A model generated the notes under the pieces. It saw only the letters and a list, made by a program, of their open reading frames with translations, searched no databases and was not told the DNA's origin. From the NCBI GenBank assembly GCA_964533375.1, contig CAZHLW010000001.1, positions 124,001 through 188,000 of the forward strand: a DNA stretch of 64,000 nt, written 5' to 3'. This document shows, one piece after another, positions 33,852 to 42,418 of the stretch. The stretch comes from CALREJ01 sp964533375 (lineage in GTDB: Bacteria > Patescibacteriota > Gracilibacteria > Peribacterales > Peribacteraceae). Within the stretch, counting starts at the first letter, position 1; each line of letters starts with the position of its first letter. Both the position numbers and the translations under genes were made by a program.

Positions 33852-36800
33852 GCTGCTGTCCGAAGAAGTTCCATGATGCCGCCTTCAGTCAGGCGGCCAA
33901 CTGTTGATCCTATATCCGTATAGAGTGTTTTTTCTGCTGCATGGTTTTGTTCTACATCTTTTGCCATGTCATTCGGTGATTTAGAGAGTACATCTTTCAT
34001 GCTCAGAACGACCTGATCCATTTCCTTGTAGGTGATGCTCTTTATCTGCTTCACATGCTGAATGGTGTTTGTCAGGATTGTCTTGAGCGACTGTGCGTAA
34101 TTTCCTCTGGCGGCAGCCCGCTCATTCTCCACGCCAAACCAGGATCCTGAATACGTGGCATCCAACACACTCTTTTCACAAATAGCCAGATCATCATGAA
34201 TCATCTGCAGGACAAAGAGCGGCATATTTTCTGCAAATTCATTCGGATTGGCACTTGCCTCTACCAGCGAATTTCGTGTCGCTTTATATGCAGTCGATTC
34301 TTGCGTTGCGATGAGTTGATCTTGTTTTCCCCAATAGCGCTCATTGTTCCATGCTACAAATGATAAGGATTTGCCTTCGTAGCGCTCTTTGCACTGTAAC
34401 TGTGCATACGTCGTTGCTCTCTTTAAAATCTGGGCATCGATGGTATGGAATTGATTGTTTGTTTTGTAGGCAATGTACTGCTCCGCATCGTTCACAAAAT
34501 CGTTGATCCGCTGCTTCTGCATGTTTTTCAGATGTTGCTCAACATGCACTTTACCCATTTTTTCGAGTGCGATCGCCGTATCATCATCGACATCAAGGAT
34601 AGTTGGTTTTTGCACTGTTGTATCCGCAATTTGTGCAAAGTATGCACGATATCCCTGCACGCGGGTGAACGTTTCTGCGCTCTGGAAATCAGTCTGCCGG
34701 AAGCCGATATCAAGGATGGCCGTCAGCAGTTTGGTGTCTTCCAGGCCTTTCGATTCATCGATGTATTTTAGAATATGTCCCGGAGTGCTTTGCACCAGAT
34801 CTTTCTCCGATTGTGCATAACGCAGTTCCAGCCGTTTCAATTCCTCTACTTCATGTGATGCAATGGCTGATCCTATTGCCACGCCCACACCGATGGGCCC
34901 TAAGTACGCAGCAACGGGGAGGGCGCCAATCATGAGCGGGCCGCCAGCCACTAACGAGTACACACCAAGTCCGCCCATGGAGATTCCGATGGCCGACTGA
35001 ATACCGCCATCAATTGTGTAGATGAAGTTGGAGTTTTCGTACACTCTCTTGAGTGCCGGGTTATTGGTATTCCGGATTTTTTCGTTGTTATCAAGAATGG
35101 CGAAGTAGGCAAGCAGCGGTCCTACCGCATCTGCGACCACGCCCACTGCACACCACTTCATATTCTTCAGACAATTTTGTGCTTTTTGTGCAGCAGTGAT
35201 TAAATGTCCAAGCTCGTCGGTTGATCCAATGGCGCCACGGAGCAGCTTTTGGCCCGATTTGCTTTTGAGCACATCAAGCGCATCGTCGCCGACTGCTTCC
35301 AGCTGGATGTGCATGCGGATTTTTGCCTGTCTGCCTGCTTCACCCGCTTCTTCAAATGCCTTTGTCATTTCCGGAGTATTCAGTAGCTCATCTATTTTCT
35401 TTATCTTCGCACTTTCCGCGGCAGTATCTACTGCATTTGCAGGAACAGGTTTCGGTTGAGCGCCCGCACTATGAGACGACGTACTGGCGGTGTGCGGGGC
35501 GTTGGCGGTCTTTGTGAATCCTTTCCAGATTTCATCCATTTTCTCGGTAAAGCCCTCTATACCCATATGACATACATCTTTCAATTCCCGAATAACTGCA
35601 GGAGTACTGTCATCAATCGGCAGCTTTTTCAGTGCCAGGCGGATGGAATCCGCCATGGTTTCTTGTGCACGTACAACACTTGTCACTTCTGCATCCGAGA
35701 ACATGCGCAGTGTTTTCTTATCAAACATTTGCATAATTTCCATGTCGCGCTGCAGTACTTTCCACTGCTGTACAGCTGCAAGCATTCCGTCATTCGTTGC
35801 CAACCCTCCTTTGAATGCCAATTCACCACTATTGGCAATACCCCATACAACCTGTCCTGGTACCGATTGTTTGATGTAGCGTAAGTGCAGAGCTTCGCGC
35901 CCCTGGGGAGTGACAGTCCTGCTTGCAATGGATAGGGCATCATTCAAGGGCGCCAATGGACCGCTGGCAATTTTAAGAGCGGTAAATATCAAATCTTTTT
36001 TCGTAAGAGGGATCAGGGTTCTTGCCTGTCCGCGCATCAGGAGGTTGAATGTTTTCTGCCCGACAAAATATGCAGCGCCGCTTGCGCCGTAGAGCATAAA
36101 CAAGTCTTCGTCGCGTTTGCCTGTTCGCATCCAGTTCAGAATTTTTCCGGTTACTGTTGCAGGCAGTGCAATGGCCTGTGTTCCGATGTGCAGGAGAAAT
36201 GCGCCATTTTCATACGCCAGCGCACCGCCATTGGAGAGAGCATACTGCAGCGCCTCTCCCACGCTTTCCTGACTTGCGACCTTTGTCAGAAATTCCACAT
36301 TTTTGCCGCCGACACTCATCGCCTTGTCTCCCGTGTCGAGGAATTGATTGCCTGCACCAGCTGCAACATCTGTAACAGCGGAGGCTGCTTCTACAGGAAG
36401 GCGAGGCAGAAGATTGTCCGGTAATCCCAGGGGATTCTTCAGTTTCTTATTGAGCATGTCCAGGCCGACCAATGCTGCTGCACCAATACCGAGTCCAATA
36501 AGCAGTTTCTTCAAAAATCCACCTTCCGCCTGAGTTCCGGCTGCGAGACCGCTTGCTACCGCGTTTTTACTGCGGAACCACGCACTGATCAGACTGCCAA
36601 TAATGACCGTTGCTCCCACAGTAATTCCGGCACCTACAAGCGCTTTCTTTCTGGTGGACCATTCTTTTGTCCATGAAGTGGGGAGCAGAGTATCCGTTAC
36701 ACCTACTGAAAAATTGGTAATCATTCCGCCTATCGTCTGAGGTGTCTCTTCTTTTTTTTCTGTCGCAATCTGATTCATCAGCGCCTGCTTCTGCACATCG

Positions 36801-37093
36801 GTCTGCTTTTCCACATTCAGACGTGCACCAAGGAGGAGCATGTTTAACTGCGCTTTTGTCTGCGTGCGTTTTTCCAGGGAACTGAGAGATCCTTCCACTT
36901 TCGCAAGCACCTCCTTTCCTTTCTCTCCCTGCAGCTTCTTTGCAAGCTCATCAAGCTGCAATTCTGTCGGATTTGCAGACACGACACTCATCACTTCCTG
37001 TTCCAGCGTCATCTTCTCCGGTGTCTCATGCAGCAAACGGTTCTCACCGGTTGTGAAGGAAGGGGAGCGGTGTTTGTGGGACAGTGTGTACAT
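33848..37093 (-). CDS. Very large hypothetical protein (1081 aa) with membrane segments
   Basis: Not recognised. The N-terminal ~150 residues are helical and charged. Hydrophobic glycine-rich segments lie at ~150-170 (ALVGAGITVGATVIIGSLIS) and ~200-217 (LLIGLGIGAAALVGLDML). A further hydrophobic block lies at ~745-795 (IGISMGGLGVYSLVAGGPLMIG ... GPIGVGVAIGSAIA). The rest is long helical soluble segments, with a Ser/Ala/Pro linker near residue 545. No enzyme motif is seen. An alternative start is Met28 (37012). It is the main gene of the 33-40 kb block. Confidence 0.7.
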   Translation of the reverse strand: MYTLSHKHRSPSFTTGENRLLHETPEKMTLEQEVMSVVSANPTELQLDELAKKLQGEKGKEVLAKVEGSLSSLEKRTQTKAQLNMLLLGARLNVEKQTDVQKQALMNQIATEKKEETPQTIGGMITNFSVGVTDTLLPTSWTKEWSTRKKALVGAGITVGATVIIGSLISAWFRSKNAVASGLAAGTQAEGGFLKKLLIGLGIGAAALVGLDMLNKKLKNPLGLPDNLLPRLPVEAASAVTDVAAGAGNQFLDTGDKAMSVGGKNVEFLTKVASQESVGEALQYALSNGGALAYENGAFLLHIGTQAIALPATVTGKILNWMRTGKRDEDLFMLYGASGAAYFVGQKTFNLLMRGQARTLIPLTKKDLIFTALKIASGPLAPLNDALSIASRTVTPQGREALHLRYIKQSVPGQVVWGIANSGELAFKGGLATNDGMLAAVQQWKVLQRDMEIMQMFDKKTLRMFSDAEVTSVVRAQETMADSIRLALKKLPIDDSTPAVIRELKDVCHMGIEGFTEKMDEIWKGFTKTANAPHTASTSSHSAGAQPKPVPANAVDTAAESAKIKKIDELLNTPEMTKAFEEAGEAGRQAKIRMHIQLEAVGDDALDVLKSKSGQKLLRGAIGSTDELGHLITAAQKAQNCLKNMKWCAVGVVADAVGPLLAYFAILDNNEKIRNTNNPALKRVYENSNFIYTIDGGIQSAIGISMGGLGVYSLVAGGPLMIGALPVAAYLGPIGVGVAIGSAIASHEVEELKRLELRYAQSEKDLVQSTPGHILKYIDESKGLEDTKLLTAILDIGFRQTDFQSAETFTRVQGYRAYFAQIADTTVQKPTILDVDDDTAIALEKMGKVHVEQHLKNMQKQRINDFVNDAEQYIAYKTNNQFHTIDAQILKRATTYAQLQCKERYEGKSLSFVAWNNERYWGKQDQLIATQESTAYKATRNSLVEASANPNEFAENMPLFVLQMIHDDLAICEKSVLDATYSGSWFGVENERAAARGNYAQSLKTILTNTIQHVKQIKSITYKEMDQVVLSMKDVLSKSPNDMAKDVEQNHAAEKTLYTDIGSTVGRLTEGGIMELLRTAA

Positions 37094-37115
37094 GAACGAT
37101 GGAGGAAAAACAGAC

Positions 37116-37586
37116 TCAGGCGCTTTGCTTGAGCGATGGTTCGAATACTTTTGTCAGTGCTGTAACTGTTGTGTTTACTGCTCTGATGCCGCCGACTGTT
37201 ATGCCGCCGAGAGCACCAAACAGTGCCTCGCTTGCACCAAGTGCCGCCTGTGGGACTCGTTTTGCAACGGAATAGATCGTGCTGCCGGTTACATCAAGCA
37301 CGCGATTCAATCCCTGATTAAATCTGCTCTGTTCGTAGGTAATCTGCTTATACACATCGATCTGCTTCTGACACTTTTCAATATCCATCTGTTCATTTTC
37401 CGTCAGCCCGATAAAGAATGCGCGGCGTGCCTCTTCGGCTGCCTGTATGGCAGCTGGATCTTTTATTTTCTTTGCGTTCTGTACGGCATCCTCATGATCC
37501 AAAAATGCCTGCACGTGCGGAGCGAGTCCCGCTTTCATCTCGGCTATTTCCTGTTCCGGTGACTGTGGGGTGGTGTTGGTGTCCAT
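37116..37586 (-). CDS. Hypothetical small helical protein of the unknown operon
   Basis: 156 residues from ATG 37586. A charged helical N-terminal part is followed by a Gly/Ala-rich, weakly hydrophobic segment (~100-140, VPQAALGASEALFGALGGITVGGI) that could pack against a membrane or against the similar segments of the large protein encoded 22 bp downstream. No known family. Confidence 0.55.
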   Translation of the reverse strand: MDTNTTPQSPEQEIAEMKAGLAPHVQAFLDHEDAVQNAKKIKDPAAIQAAEEARRAFFIGLTENEQMDIEKCQKQIDVYKQITYEQSRFNQGLNRVLDVTGSTIYSVAKRVPQAALGASEALFGALGGITVGGIRAVNTTVTALTKVFEPSLKQSA

Positions 37587-37599
37587 GGGAGAAAAAAAG

Positions 37600-38748
37600 T
37601 TAGACAGCAGGCTTGAATTCCACGCCGTATGCTTCAATGGTATAGGGTGTTTTTCTCTCTATTTGCTTTAATAGATCCTCCAATTCCTGATTGGTTTTAA
37701 AGATGTGTGACACAGTGATAGCTGCTCCTGTGAGAGGGTTTTTTGTGTTCGTATCAACAGTCATCTGCAACTGGCCATTCTCGATCTTGAGTTCAGTTAC
37801 AGGCAGTACATCATTTTTCTTCTTATAAGAGAGCTGCCATGGACTTCCGCTAATATCTACCTTGCCGTTTACGATTTTGGCATTCACTGTTTTTCCGTCG
37901 CGGGTTGCACTGACCGCATTCACGCCTTCTGCTTTTAGAGTGACGGGCAGGGAAGGTCCTTCCGCGGCCTTGTCTTTTCCCGCTTCTGCTTTCACATCTT
38001 TAAAAACATGCTCCGTGACGTACTTGTCGAGCTCGGACAGCTCAAATGTTTTTCTGTTTTCTGTTTTCTGAAGATGGTCTGCAAACTTGAGTGCGGCCGT
38101 ATCAAAAAAACCTTTTACGGTATATTTTGAGTGAATTCCCTGGATTTCTTTTGCCATCTCAATCATATGATTGATGGGCAGAGTATCCAGCTCGGGCCTG
38201 TCCGGATGGAAAACCGGGTCGATTCCCTTTTTACGGAGAGATCCGAAGAGCATTGTTCGGTCCATCCCCAGGAAAGACTCTAAAACAGCAATATTTGCAT
38301 CCCCGCCAAGGAACGGAATTTTCTGCAGCGCTTCCATGATCGGAGCCAAATGGTACGCCAGGAAATTGCCGTAGTGCTCGATCATTGTTCCGATATTCGA
38401 CAGGAAATCTTTCGGTGCCTCAGCTGCTTCCGGTTGATTGGGTTTCAGGTCTGATTCATCAATCTTCTTTTCAATATCAGGCAGTTTTTCAAAATCTTCT
38501 GCGATTCCCTGCTTTTCGGCTTCGCTCAATTCCTTTCCTTCTTTTGCTTTCTCTTCCATTTTCTTAATTTCTTCCAGGCGTGCTTTTGCATTTGCATCAT
38601 TTCCTGCATTGATTTTCTTTTCGAGAGATCTCTTTAAATTTCGCAACTTTCCTCTTGCATCAAGTTGCTGCTGTTTCTCAGCAGATTGATTGCCCGAATT
38701 CGGGATATTCGGGGCACTATTCGGAGAATTTGCAGTGGTTCCGCCCAT
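37600..38748 (-). CDS. Hypothetical coiled-coil protein of the unknown operon
   Basis: 382 residues. An Asn/Ser-rich start is followed by a coiled coil (~25-95, ARLEEIKKMEEKAKEGKEL), a helical middle, and a beta-rich C-terminal domain (~265-382; VTLKAEGVNAVSATRDGKTV, GSPWQLSYKKKNDVLPVTEL). No signal peptide. A TATAAT box 27 bp upstream marks it as first gene of the second transcript in the block. Confidence 0.6.
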   Translation of the reverse strand: MGGTTANSPNSAPNIPNSGNQSAEKQQQLDARGKLRNLKRSLEKKINAGNDANAKARLEEIKKMEEKAKEGKELSEAEKQGIAEDFEKLPDIEKKIDESDLKPNQPEAAEAPKDFLSNIGTMIEHYGNFLAYHLAPIMEALQKIPFLGGDANIAVLESFLGMDRTMLFGSLRKKGIDPVFHPDRPELDTLPINHMIEMAKEIQGIHSKYTVKGFFDTAALKFADHLQKTENRKTFELSELDKYVTEHVFKDVKAEAGKDKAAEGPSLPVTLKAEGVNAVSATRDGKTVNAKIVNGKVDISGSPWQLSYKKKNDVLPVTELKIENGQLQMTVDTNTKNPLTGAAITVSHIFKTNQELEDLLKQIERKTPYTIEAYGVEFKPAV

Positions 38749-38774
38749 AAAGAAGTTGGTATAGGTTTCTAGAA

Positions 38775-38780
38775 ATTATA
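38775..38780 (-). promoter_or_regulatory. -10 box (TATAAT) within the unknown operon
   Basis: TATAAT on the minus strand is 26 nt before ATG 38748. It would drive the genes from 38748 down to 33207. Confidence 0.5.
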
Positions 38781-38846
38781 GCAGAAATCACTCAAAATCG
38801 CAATTCTATTGGCATTTCGGGTGGTATGAACGCTTTTGAGTCGGTC

Positions 38847-39512
38847 TTAGGCTGCTATGCGGTTTGCAACTTTGTCCATCAATTGGTCAGAAGCACGCTG
38901 GAAAGCAGTTTCCATATCTTTTTTCAGAGTATCTGCCCTGCGTGTTTTCACACTGCGATCAAATCCTCTGACCCAAGGTGCAAACAGGGAGGTGATGATG
39001 GATTTTCCCGGACGGGTTGTTTTGTCTATCGTTCCCATGTCTGGTAGCAGATCGTGCACGTCGATACCGCTGTCCTGGAGCAATTTGTAGAATGCATCCA
39101 AATCGCTCATCAGCTGGTCGAAATATGCTCCTTCCTGCCTTGCAATCAGATGCGATCCTATGCCCGCAGGGATCGTTCCGATTGCCGTGAAGTTCAGAAG
39201 CGAAAGCATCTGCTGAATATTGGTATCCGTACGCAGTGCTGCAAATGTTTTCCGCATACGGGCGGCAAGGGAACGGAGTTGTTCGAGTGCGATGTCGCGC
39301 GGGAGTTTCACGTCTGCAGGCAGTGCGACAATTGTGTTTATTTGCCGATTTTCCACTGCCAGTCCTGCCTCTGCACGGCCTTCTTCGGCTGCCAGTTGTT
39401 CCGCTGATACATCGATTCCCGCTTTGTGCAGTGCATGGACAGCCGTGTTGACGGATGAACCGGATTGCTGCTCAGGATTTTCGGCGGTATCGGGGTTATG
39501 CATGTGCGTCAT
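38847..39512 (-). CDS. Hypothetical protein of the unknown operon
   Basis: 221 residues from ATG 39512 (Met4, at 39503, is an alternative). It is mostly helical with one weakly hydrophobic stretch (~110-130, MLSLLNFTAIGTIPAGIGSH) and a basic C-terminus. The start lies inside the end of the small upstream gene, a sign of translational coupling. Not recognised. Confidence 0.55.
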   Translation of the reverse strand: MTHMHNPDTAENPEQQSGSSVNTAVHALHKAGIDVSAEQLAAEEGRAEAGLAVENRQINTIVALPADVKLPRDIALEQLRSLAARMRKTFAALRTDTNIQQMLSLLNFTAIGTIPAGIGSHLIARQEGAYFDQLMSDLDAFYKLLQDSGIDVHDLLPDMGTIDKTTRPGKSIITSLFAPWVRGFDRSVKTRRADTLKKDMETAFQRASDQLMDKVANRIAA

Positions 39513-39663
39513 GGTTGTGAGAAAGGAAGGAGTGAAGACGGTCGATCTCAGCGCGTTCCTCGGAACGCTTTTCTGTTTCCGCACGCATGGCATCTGTCTT
39601 CTCTGCAAACGATTGCAAATGCAGCAGGGCGGAGGCTTTTTGGAGCAGTGTGTCGATGGTCAT
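39496..39663 (-). CDS. Small helical protein (55 aa)
   Basis: An ATG at 39663 opens a 55-codon frame ending TAA at 39496: MTIDTLLQKASALLHLQSF, then a charged helix (AMRAETEKRSEERAEIDRL) and an HNHDAHA tail. It fills the gap between its neighbours in the same direction, 17 bp after one and overlapping the other by 17 bp. This placement supports it being real. Confidence 0.5.
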   Translation of the reverse strand: MTIDTLLQKASALLHLQSFAEKTDAMRAETEKRSEERAEIDRLHSFLSHNHDAHA

Positions 39664-39680
39664 GGGAAAAGAGGAAGAGG

Positions 39681-40349
39681 TTAGATGGTCAGGTTGTCCG
39701 GGTTGGGTGGGAATTCTACGTCTCTCGGCAGATCCAGGAGCGGCTCTGCTTCTTTCTGCCTCTGGCCTACCACTTCGTTCCTGCTTTCTTCCGCTTTCCG
39801 GATGAGCGTACGCACGGTCTCGGACTGTTCGCTTTCCGGGACAATGGCGTCCATTGAAAATTCAATATCCATGAATAGTTCACGTTCCATTGCAGCGCCA
39901 CCGTTGTTCCCTGTCATGCCTTTTACGTAGCGGGGGAGATCTTTTCTCAGCAGTGCGGCACGATACTGTTCGACCAGTTCTCCGAGTGTCAGCGAGCGGT
40001 CTGACTGCACTTCTGTCACGTGAATTTTCTGTGCAAGCCGCGGAGACGTCCGTTCGATCATTCTGCGCAATCCTTCGCGTGTCTCATCCAAAAATCGGTT
40101 TTCTCCCGCATCTTTGAGCGATGTTTCCAGTACATCAAAGTGCAGGCGTATATCGTTCAATCCAGTCTGTATTTCAGTGCGCGCCTCCGGCGGAAGGAAT
40201 TTTCCGTCTGCTTTAAAAAGCTCTGCAACAAGAAGTTCCTGCTGTGCGAGAGGATCTTCCAGTGTGACTTTTGATTCTTCACCCAACTGGTCCAATTGCT
40301 CCCGTGTGGAAGACTGAATGCTTTCTTTGGAAGAGCGTGGTGTTTCCAT
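39681..40349 (-). CDS. Hypothetical acidic helical protein, first gene of the unknown operon
   Basis: A 222-residue soluble protein, strongly charged, with no signal peptide, membrane helix or known motif. A consensus TATAAT lies 32 bp upstream. It opens the run of seven same-strand unknown genes (40349 to 33207) and diverges from raiA. Confidence 0.6.
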   Translation of the reverse strand: METPRSSKESIQSSTREQLDQLGEESKVTLEDPLAQQELLVAELFKADGKFLPPEARTEIQTGLNDIRLHFDVLETSLKDAGENRFLDETREGLRRMIERTSPRLAQKIHVTEVQSDRSLTLGELVEQYRAALLRKDLPRYVKGMTGNNGGAAMERELFMDIEFSMDAIVPESEQSETVRTLIRKAEESRNEVVGQRQKEAEPLLDLPRDVEFPPNPDNLTI

Positions 40350-40381
40350 GGTGTGATGTTTGTATGAGTAAACTTAATGAT

Positions 40382-40387
40382 ATTATA
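40382..40387 (-). promoter_or_regulatory. -10 box (TATAAT) of the unknown operon
   Basis: TATAAT on the minus strand, 32 nt before ATG 40349, in an AT-rich region shared with the divergent raiA. Confidence 0.55.
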
Positions 40388-40471
40388 CTCTAAATAAAAT
40401 AATTTCGCAATATATCCGCTTTCTCTTCCGGTTTGTGCTAGGATGGTTTTTGTTCTTTCCCCCCTGTACCT

Positions 40472-40834
40472 ATGCATATCGAACACTTCGAAAAAGGGCT
40501 TACGTATACGGATAAGGAATTGCTGGCTGTTGCCCGCAAGATCGGCAAAATGGCCACGTATTGCGGCCGGTTGAAAGATGAATCATCAATTATCCGCGTG
40601 GAAGCGGAGCGGCGGGACACGAAAAAGGAGAAAGACGCCATCAAAGTAATGATCACGGTTGAGTTGCCCAAAAAGCAGTTCCGCGCCGAGTCACGCAAAG
40701 CGGCTGTAGTGGAAGCGTTTGACCGTGCGATTGAAAAAATTGAACCCCAGCTTATCCGCTACAAGGAAATGCGCAGTCTGAAAGGACGTGTGCGCAAGGC
40801 ACGGACTGAGCGGAATCGTTCCCTCGCCGCCTAA
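40472..40834 (+). CDS. raiA: Ribosome hibernation factor RaiA/HPF family
   Basis: 120 residues with the S30AE fold order: strand (MHIEHFEKGLTYTDKE), helix (LLAVARKIGKMATYC), strands (SSIIRVEAERRD, AIKVMITVELP) and a long helix (AAVVEAFDRAIEKIEPQLIRYK). A basic tail follows. It lacks the C-terminal dimerisation domain of long HPF. It binds the 30S decoding site in resting cells and stops translation. The next gene starts 1 bp after its stop. Confidence 0.75.
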   Translation: MHIEHFEKGLTYTDKELLAVARKIGKMATYCGRLKDESSIIRVEAERRDTKKEKDAIKVMITVELPKKQFRAESRKAAVVEAFDRAIEKIEPQLIRYKEMRSLKGRVRKARTERNRSLAA

Positions 40835-40835
40835 C

Positions 40836-42347
40836 ATGATCTACACCTTCCCTCGTGTCAGTCTCGCTTTGTTCTTCTGTCTTTTTTTTCTGAACACCGC
40901 GCAGGCGCAGCCTGCGGATACAGCGCTTTCTGCAGTTATTACCGGTCCGGATGATGTGGCGGTCGGCCGCACCATTGTGCTGGATGCAACAGTGAACCGG
41001 AGTTCGGGAAGTATCCTGTCGTACCAGTGGTTCGTGGGAACGAAGACCCAGCCCATCAGCGAGACGGTGGAAGCTGTGTACACGCCGGAGACGGCGGGTA
41101 GTCTGGAGTTCCGCCTGGTGGTGACTGCGGAAGGTACAGCGGGAGAGGAGCAGACCTCGGAGATTACCCATGTGGTGAACGTGTACAACCGCAAAATTGT
41201 ACTGATTGCATCGACGGCGGTGCCGCCGGAAAAGCTGGTGCTGCATCAGAATATCGCATCCGATGCAGGAGTGTTTTTGCGCATCCTCCGGCCAAATCCC
41301 TCCACATCTCCCCTGGGTGATGAAGAAGCGCTCAGCATGCTGCTGTCCGAACGTGCCGATGCCATTGCCGGCGCCGATGCCATTGTGCTCTGGACCGAAG
41401 GAATTGCCGGACTGCAGTCGCTGCTCCGTGCGATTTCGGGAAATGCTGAACTGATTGCGGGGATGAATAACCAGACGATTGTGCTGGTCACAGACGGCAG
41501 TCTGCAGGCGCTGTCTCGCATTGCACGCGGCCAGTATTCCGTGCTCAAGCCGCAGCAGATTGTGCTCACCAGAAAAGAGGCGATCGATCCGCTTCTGACC
41601 GCTGCGAACAGTGAACAGTTCCTGCAGGAACTTCAGACGCGCGATATGGAATACGCTACCATCAATGCATCGACTGCGGGACTGCGTCCGTGGAATATCC
41701 TGTCGTCACTGGTGAACACCATGCTGACCAAAGGAGTCCCGAGCCAGACGGTGATTCTGCTTCTGGTGCTGCCCTTCATCGCGCTCATTCTTGCGTTCCT
41801 GAAGCAGGTGGTCGGCATCACGACTTTCGGCTTGTACACGCCATCTATCATTACTCTTAGCTTTCTAGCTTTGGGATGGAAATTGGGCGTATTTTTTCTG
41901 CTCTTCATCCTCTTTACCGGTTATGCCACGCGCACGCTCATGAAGCGCTGGCGGCTGCTGTACATTCCGAAAGTTGCGGTCATCCTGACAGTCGTCAGCT
42001 TCACACTTCTTATTCTGATGGGAGTGAGTGCGGCGTACGGGATTACATTCTCGCGCGAAACAATTTTCATTCTCCTCATCATGAGCACGCTGTCGGAAAG
42101 TTTCCTGGCGCTTAAGACGGAGGAAGGATGGAAGTCCGCCATCATCGGTGTGTTGGAAACAATTGCCGCGTCTCTCATCTGCGTCTTTATTGTGCAGTGG
42201 GATGTGTTCCAGTCAGTTATTCTCGCATATCCGGAAATCGTGCTTTTGACCGTGGTGCTGGATGTTATGCTGGGACGGTGGACGGGACTCAGGTTGATGG
42301 AATATATCCGCTTTAGAGAAGTGTTTAAGCACCTTCAAGAGGAATAA
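40836..42347 (+). CDS. 7TM protein of the inactive-transglutaminase-associated class, with a PKD-like ectodomain
   Basis: 503 residues. A signal peptide (ALFFCLFFLNTAQAQ) is followed by a PKD/Ig-like beta-sandwich (~30-115; VITGPDDVAVGRTIVLDATV, LSYQWFVG). A ~170-residue alpha/beta ectodomain follows (IVLIASTAVPPEKLVLHQN, DAIVLWTEGIAGL, TIVLVTDGSLQAL), and then seven helices from ~295. GITTFGLYTPSIITLSFLALGWKLG and the following TM block match the 7TM domain that other bacteria fuse to an inactive transglutaminase and encode beside a RimK-like ATP-grasp ligase. That ligase gene follows here. The fold of the middle ectodomain is uncertain. Confidence 0.8.
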   Translation: MIYTFPRVSLALFFCLFFLNTAQAQPADTALSAVITGPDDVAVGRTIVLDATVNRSSGSILSYQWFVGTKTQPISETVEAVYTPETAGSLEFRLVVTAEGTAGEEQTSEITHVVNVYNRKIVLIASTAVPPEKLVLHQNIASDAGVFLRILRPNPSTSPLGDEEALSMLLSERADAIAGADAIVLWTEGIAGLQSLLRAISGNAELIAGMNNQTIVLVTDGSLQALSRIARGQYSVLKPQQIVLTRKEAIDPLLTAANSEQFLQELQTRDMEYATINASTAGLRPWNILSSLVNTMLTKGVPSQTVILLLVLPFIALILAFLKQVVGITTFGLYTPSIITLSFLALGWKLGVFFLLFILFTGYATRTLMKRWRLLYIPKVAVILTVVSFTLLILMGVSAAYGITFSRETIFILLIMSTLSESFLALKTEEGWKSAIIGVLETIAASLICVFIVQWDVFQSVILAYPEIVLLTVVLDVMLGRWTGLRLMEYIRFREVFKHLQEE

Positions 42348-42407
42348 GGTCAAGGAAAAGGTTAAGAGTAAGGGAAGGTTCCTTAACCCTAACCTCAACC
42401 CAGACCT
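42345..42407. repeat. Inverted family A repeat
   Basis: The left arm AAGGTCAAGGAAAAGG and TTAAGAGTAAGGG pairs imperfectly with CCTTAACCCTAACC and TCAACCCAGACCTC. It covers the 7TM stop codon and ends 11 bp before the next start. Confidence 0.7.
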
Positions 42408-42418
42408 CTCTCGTACAC

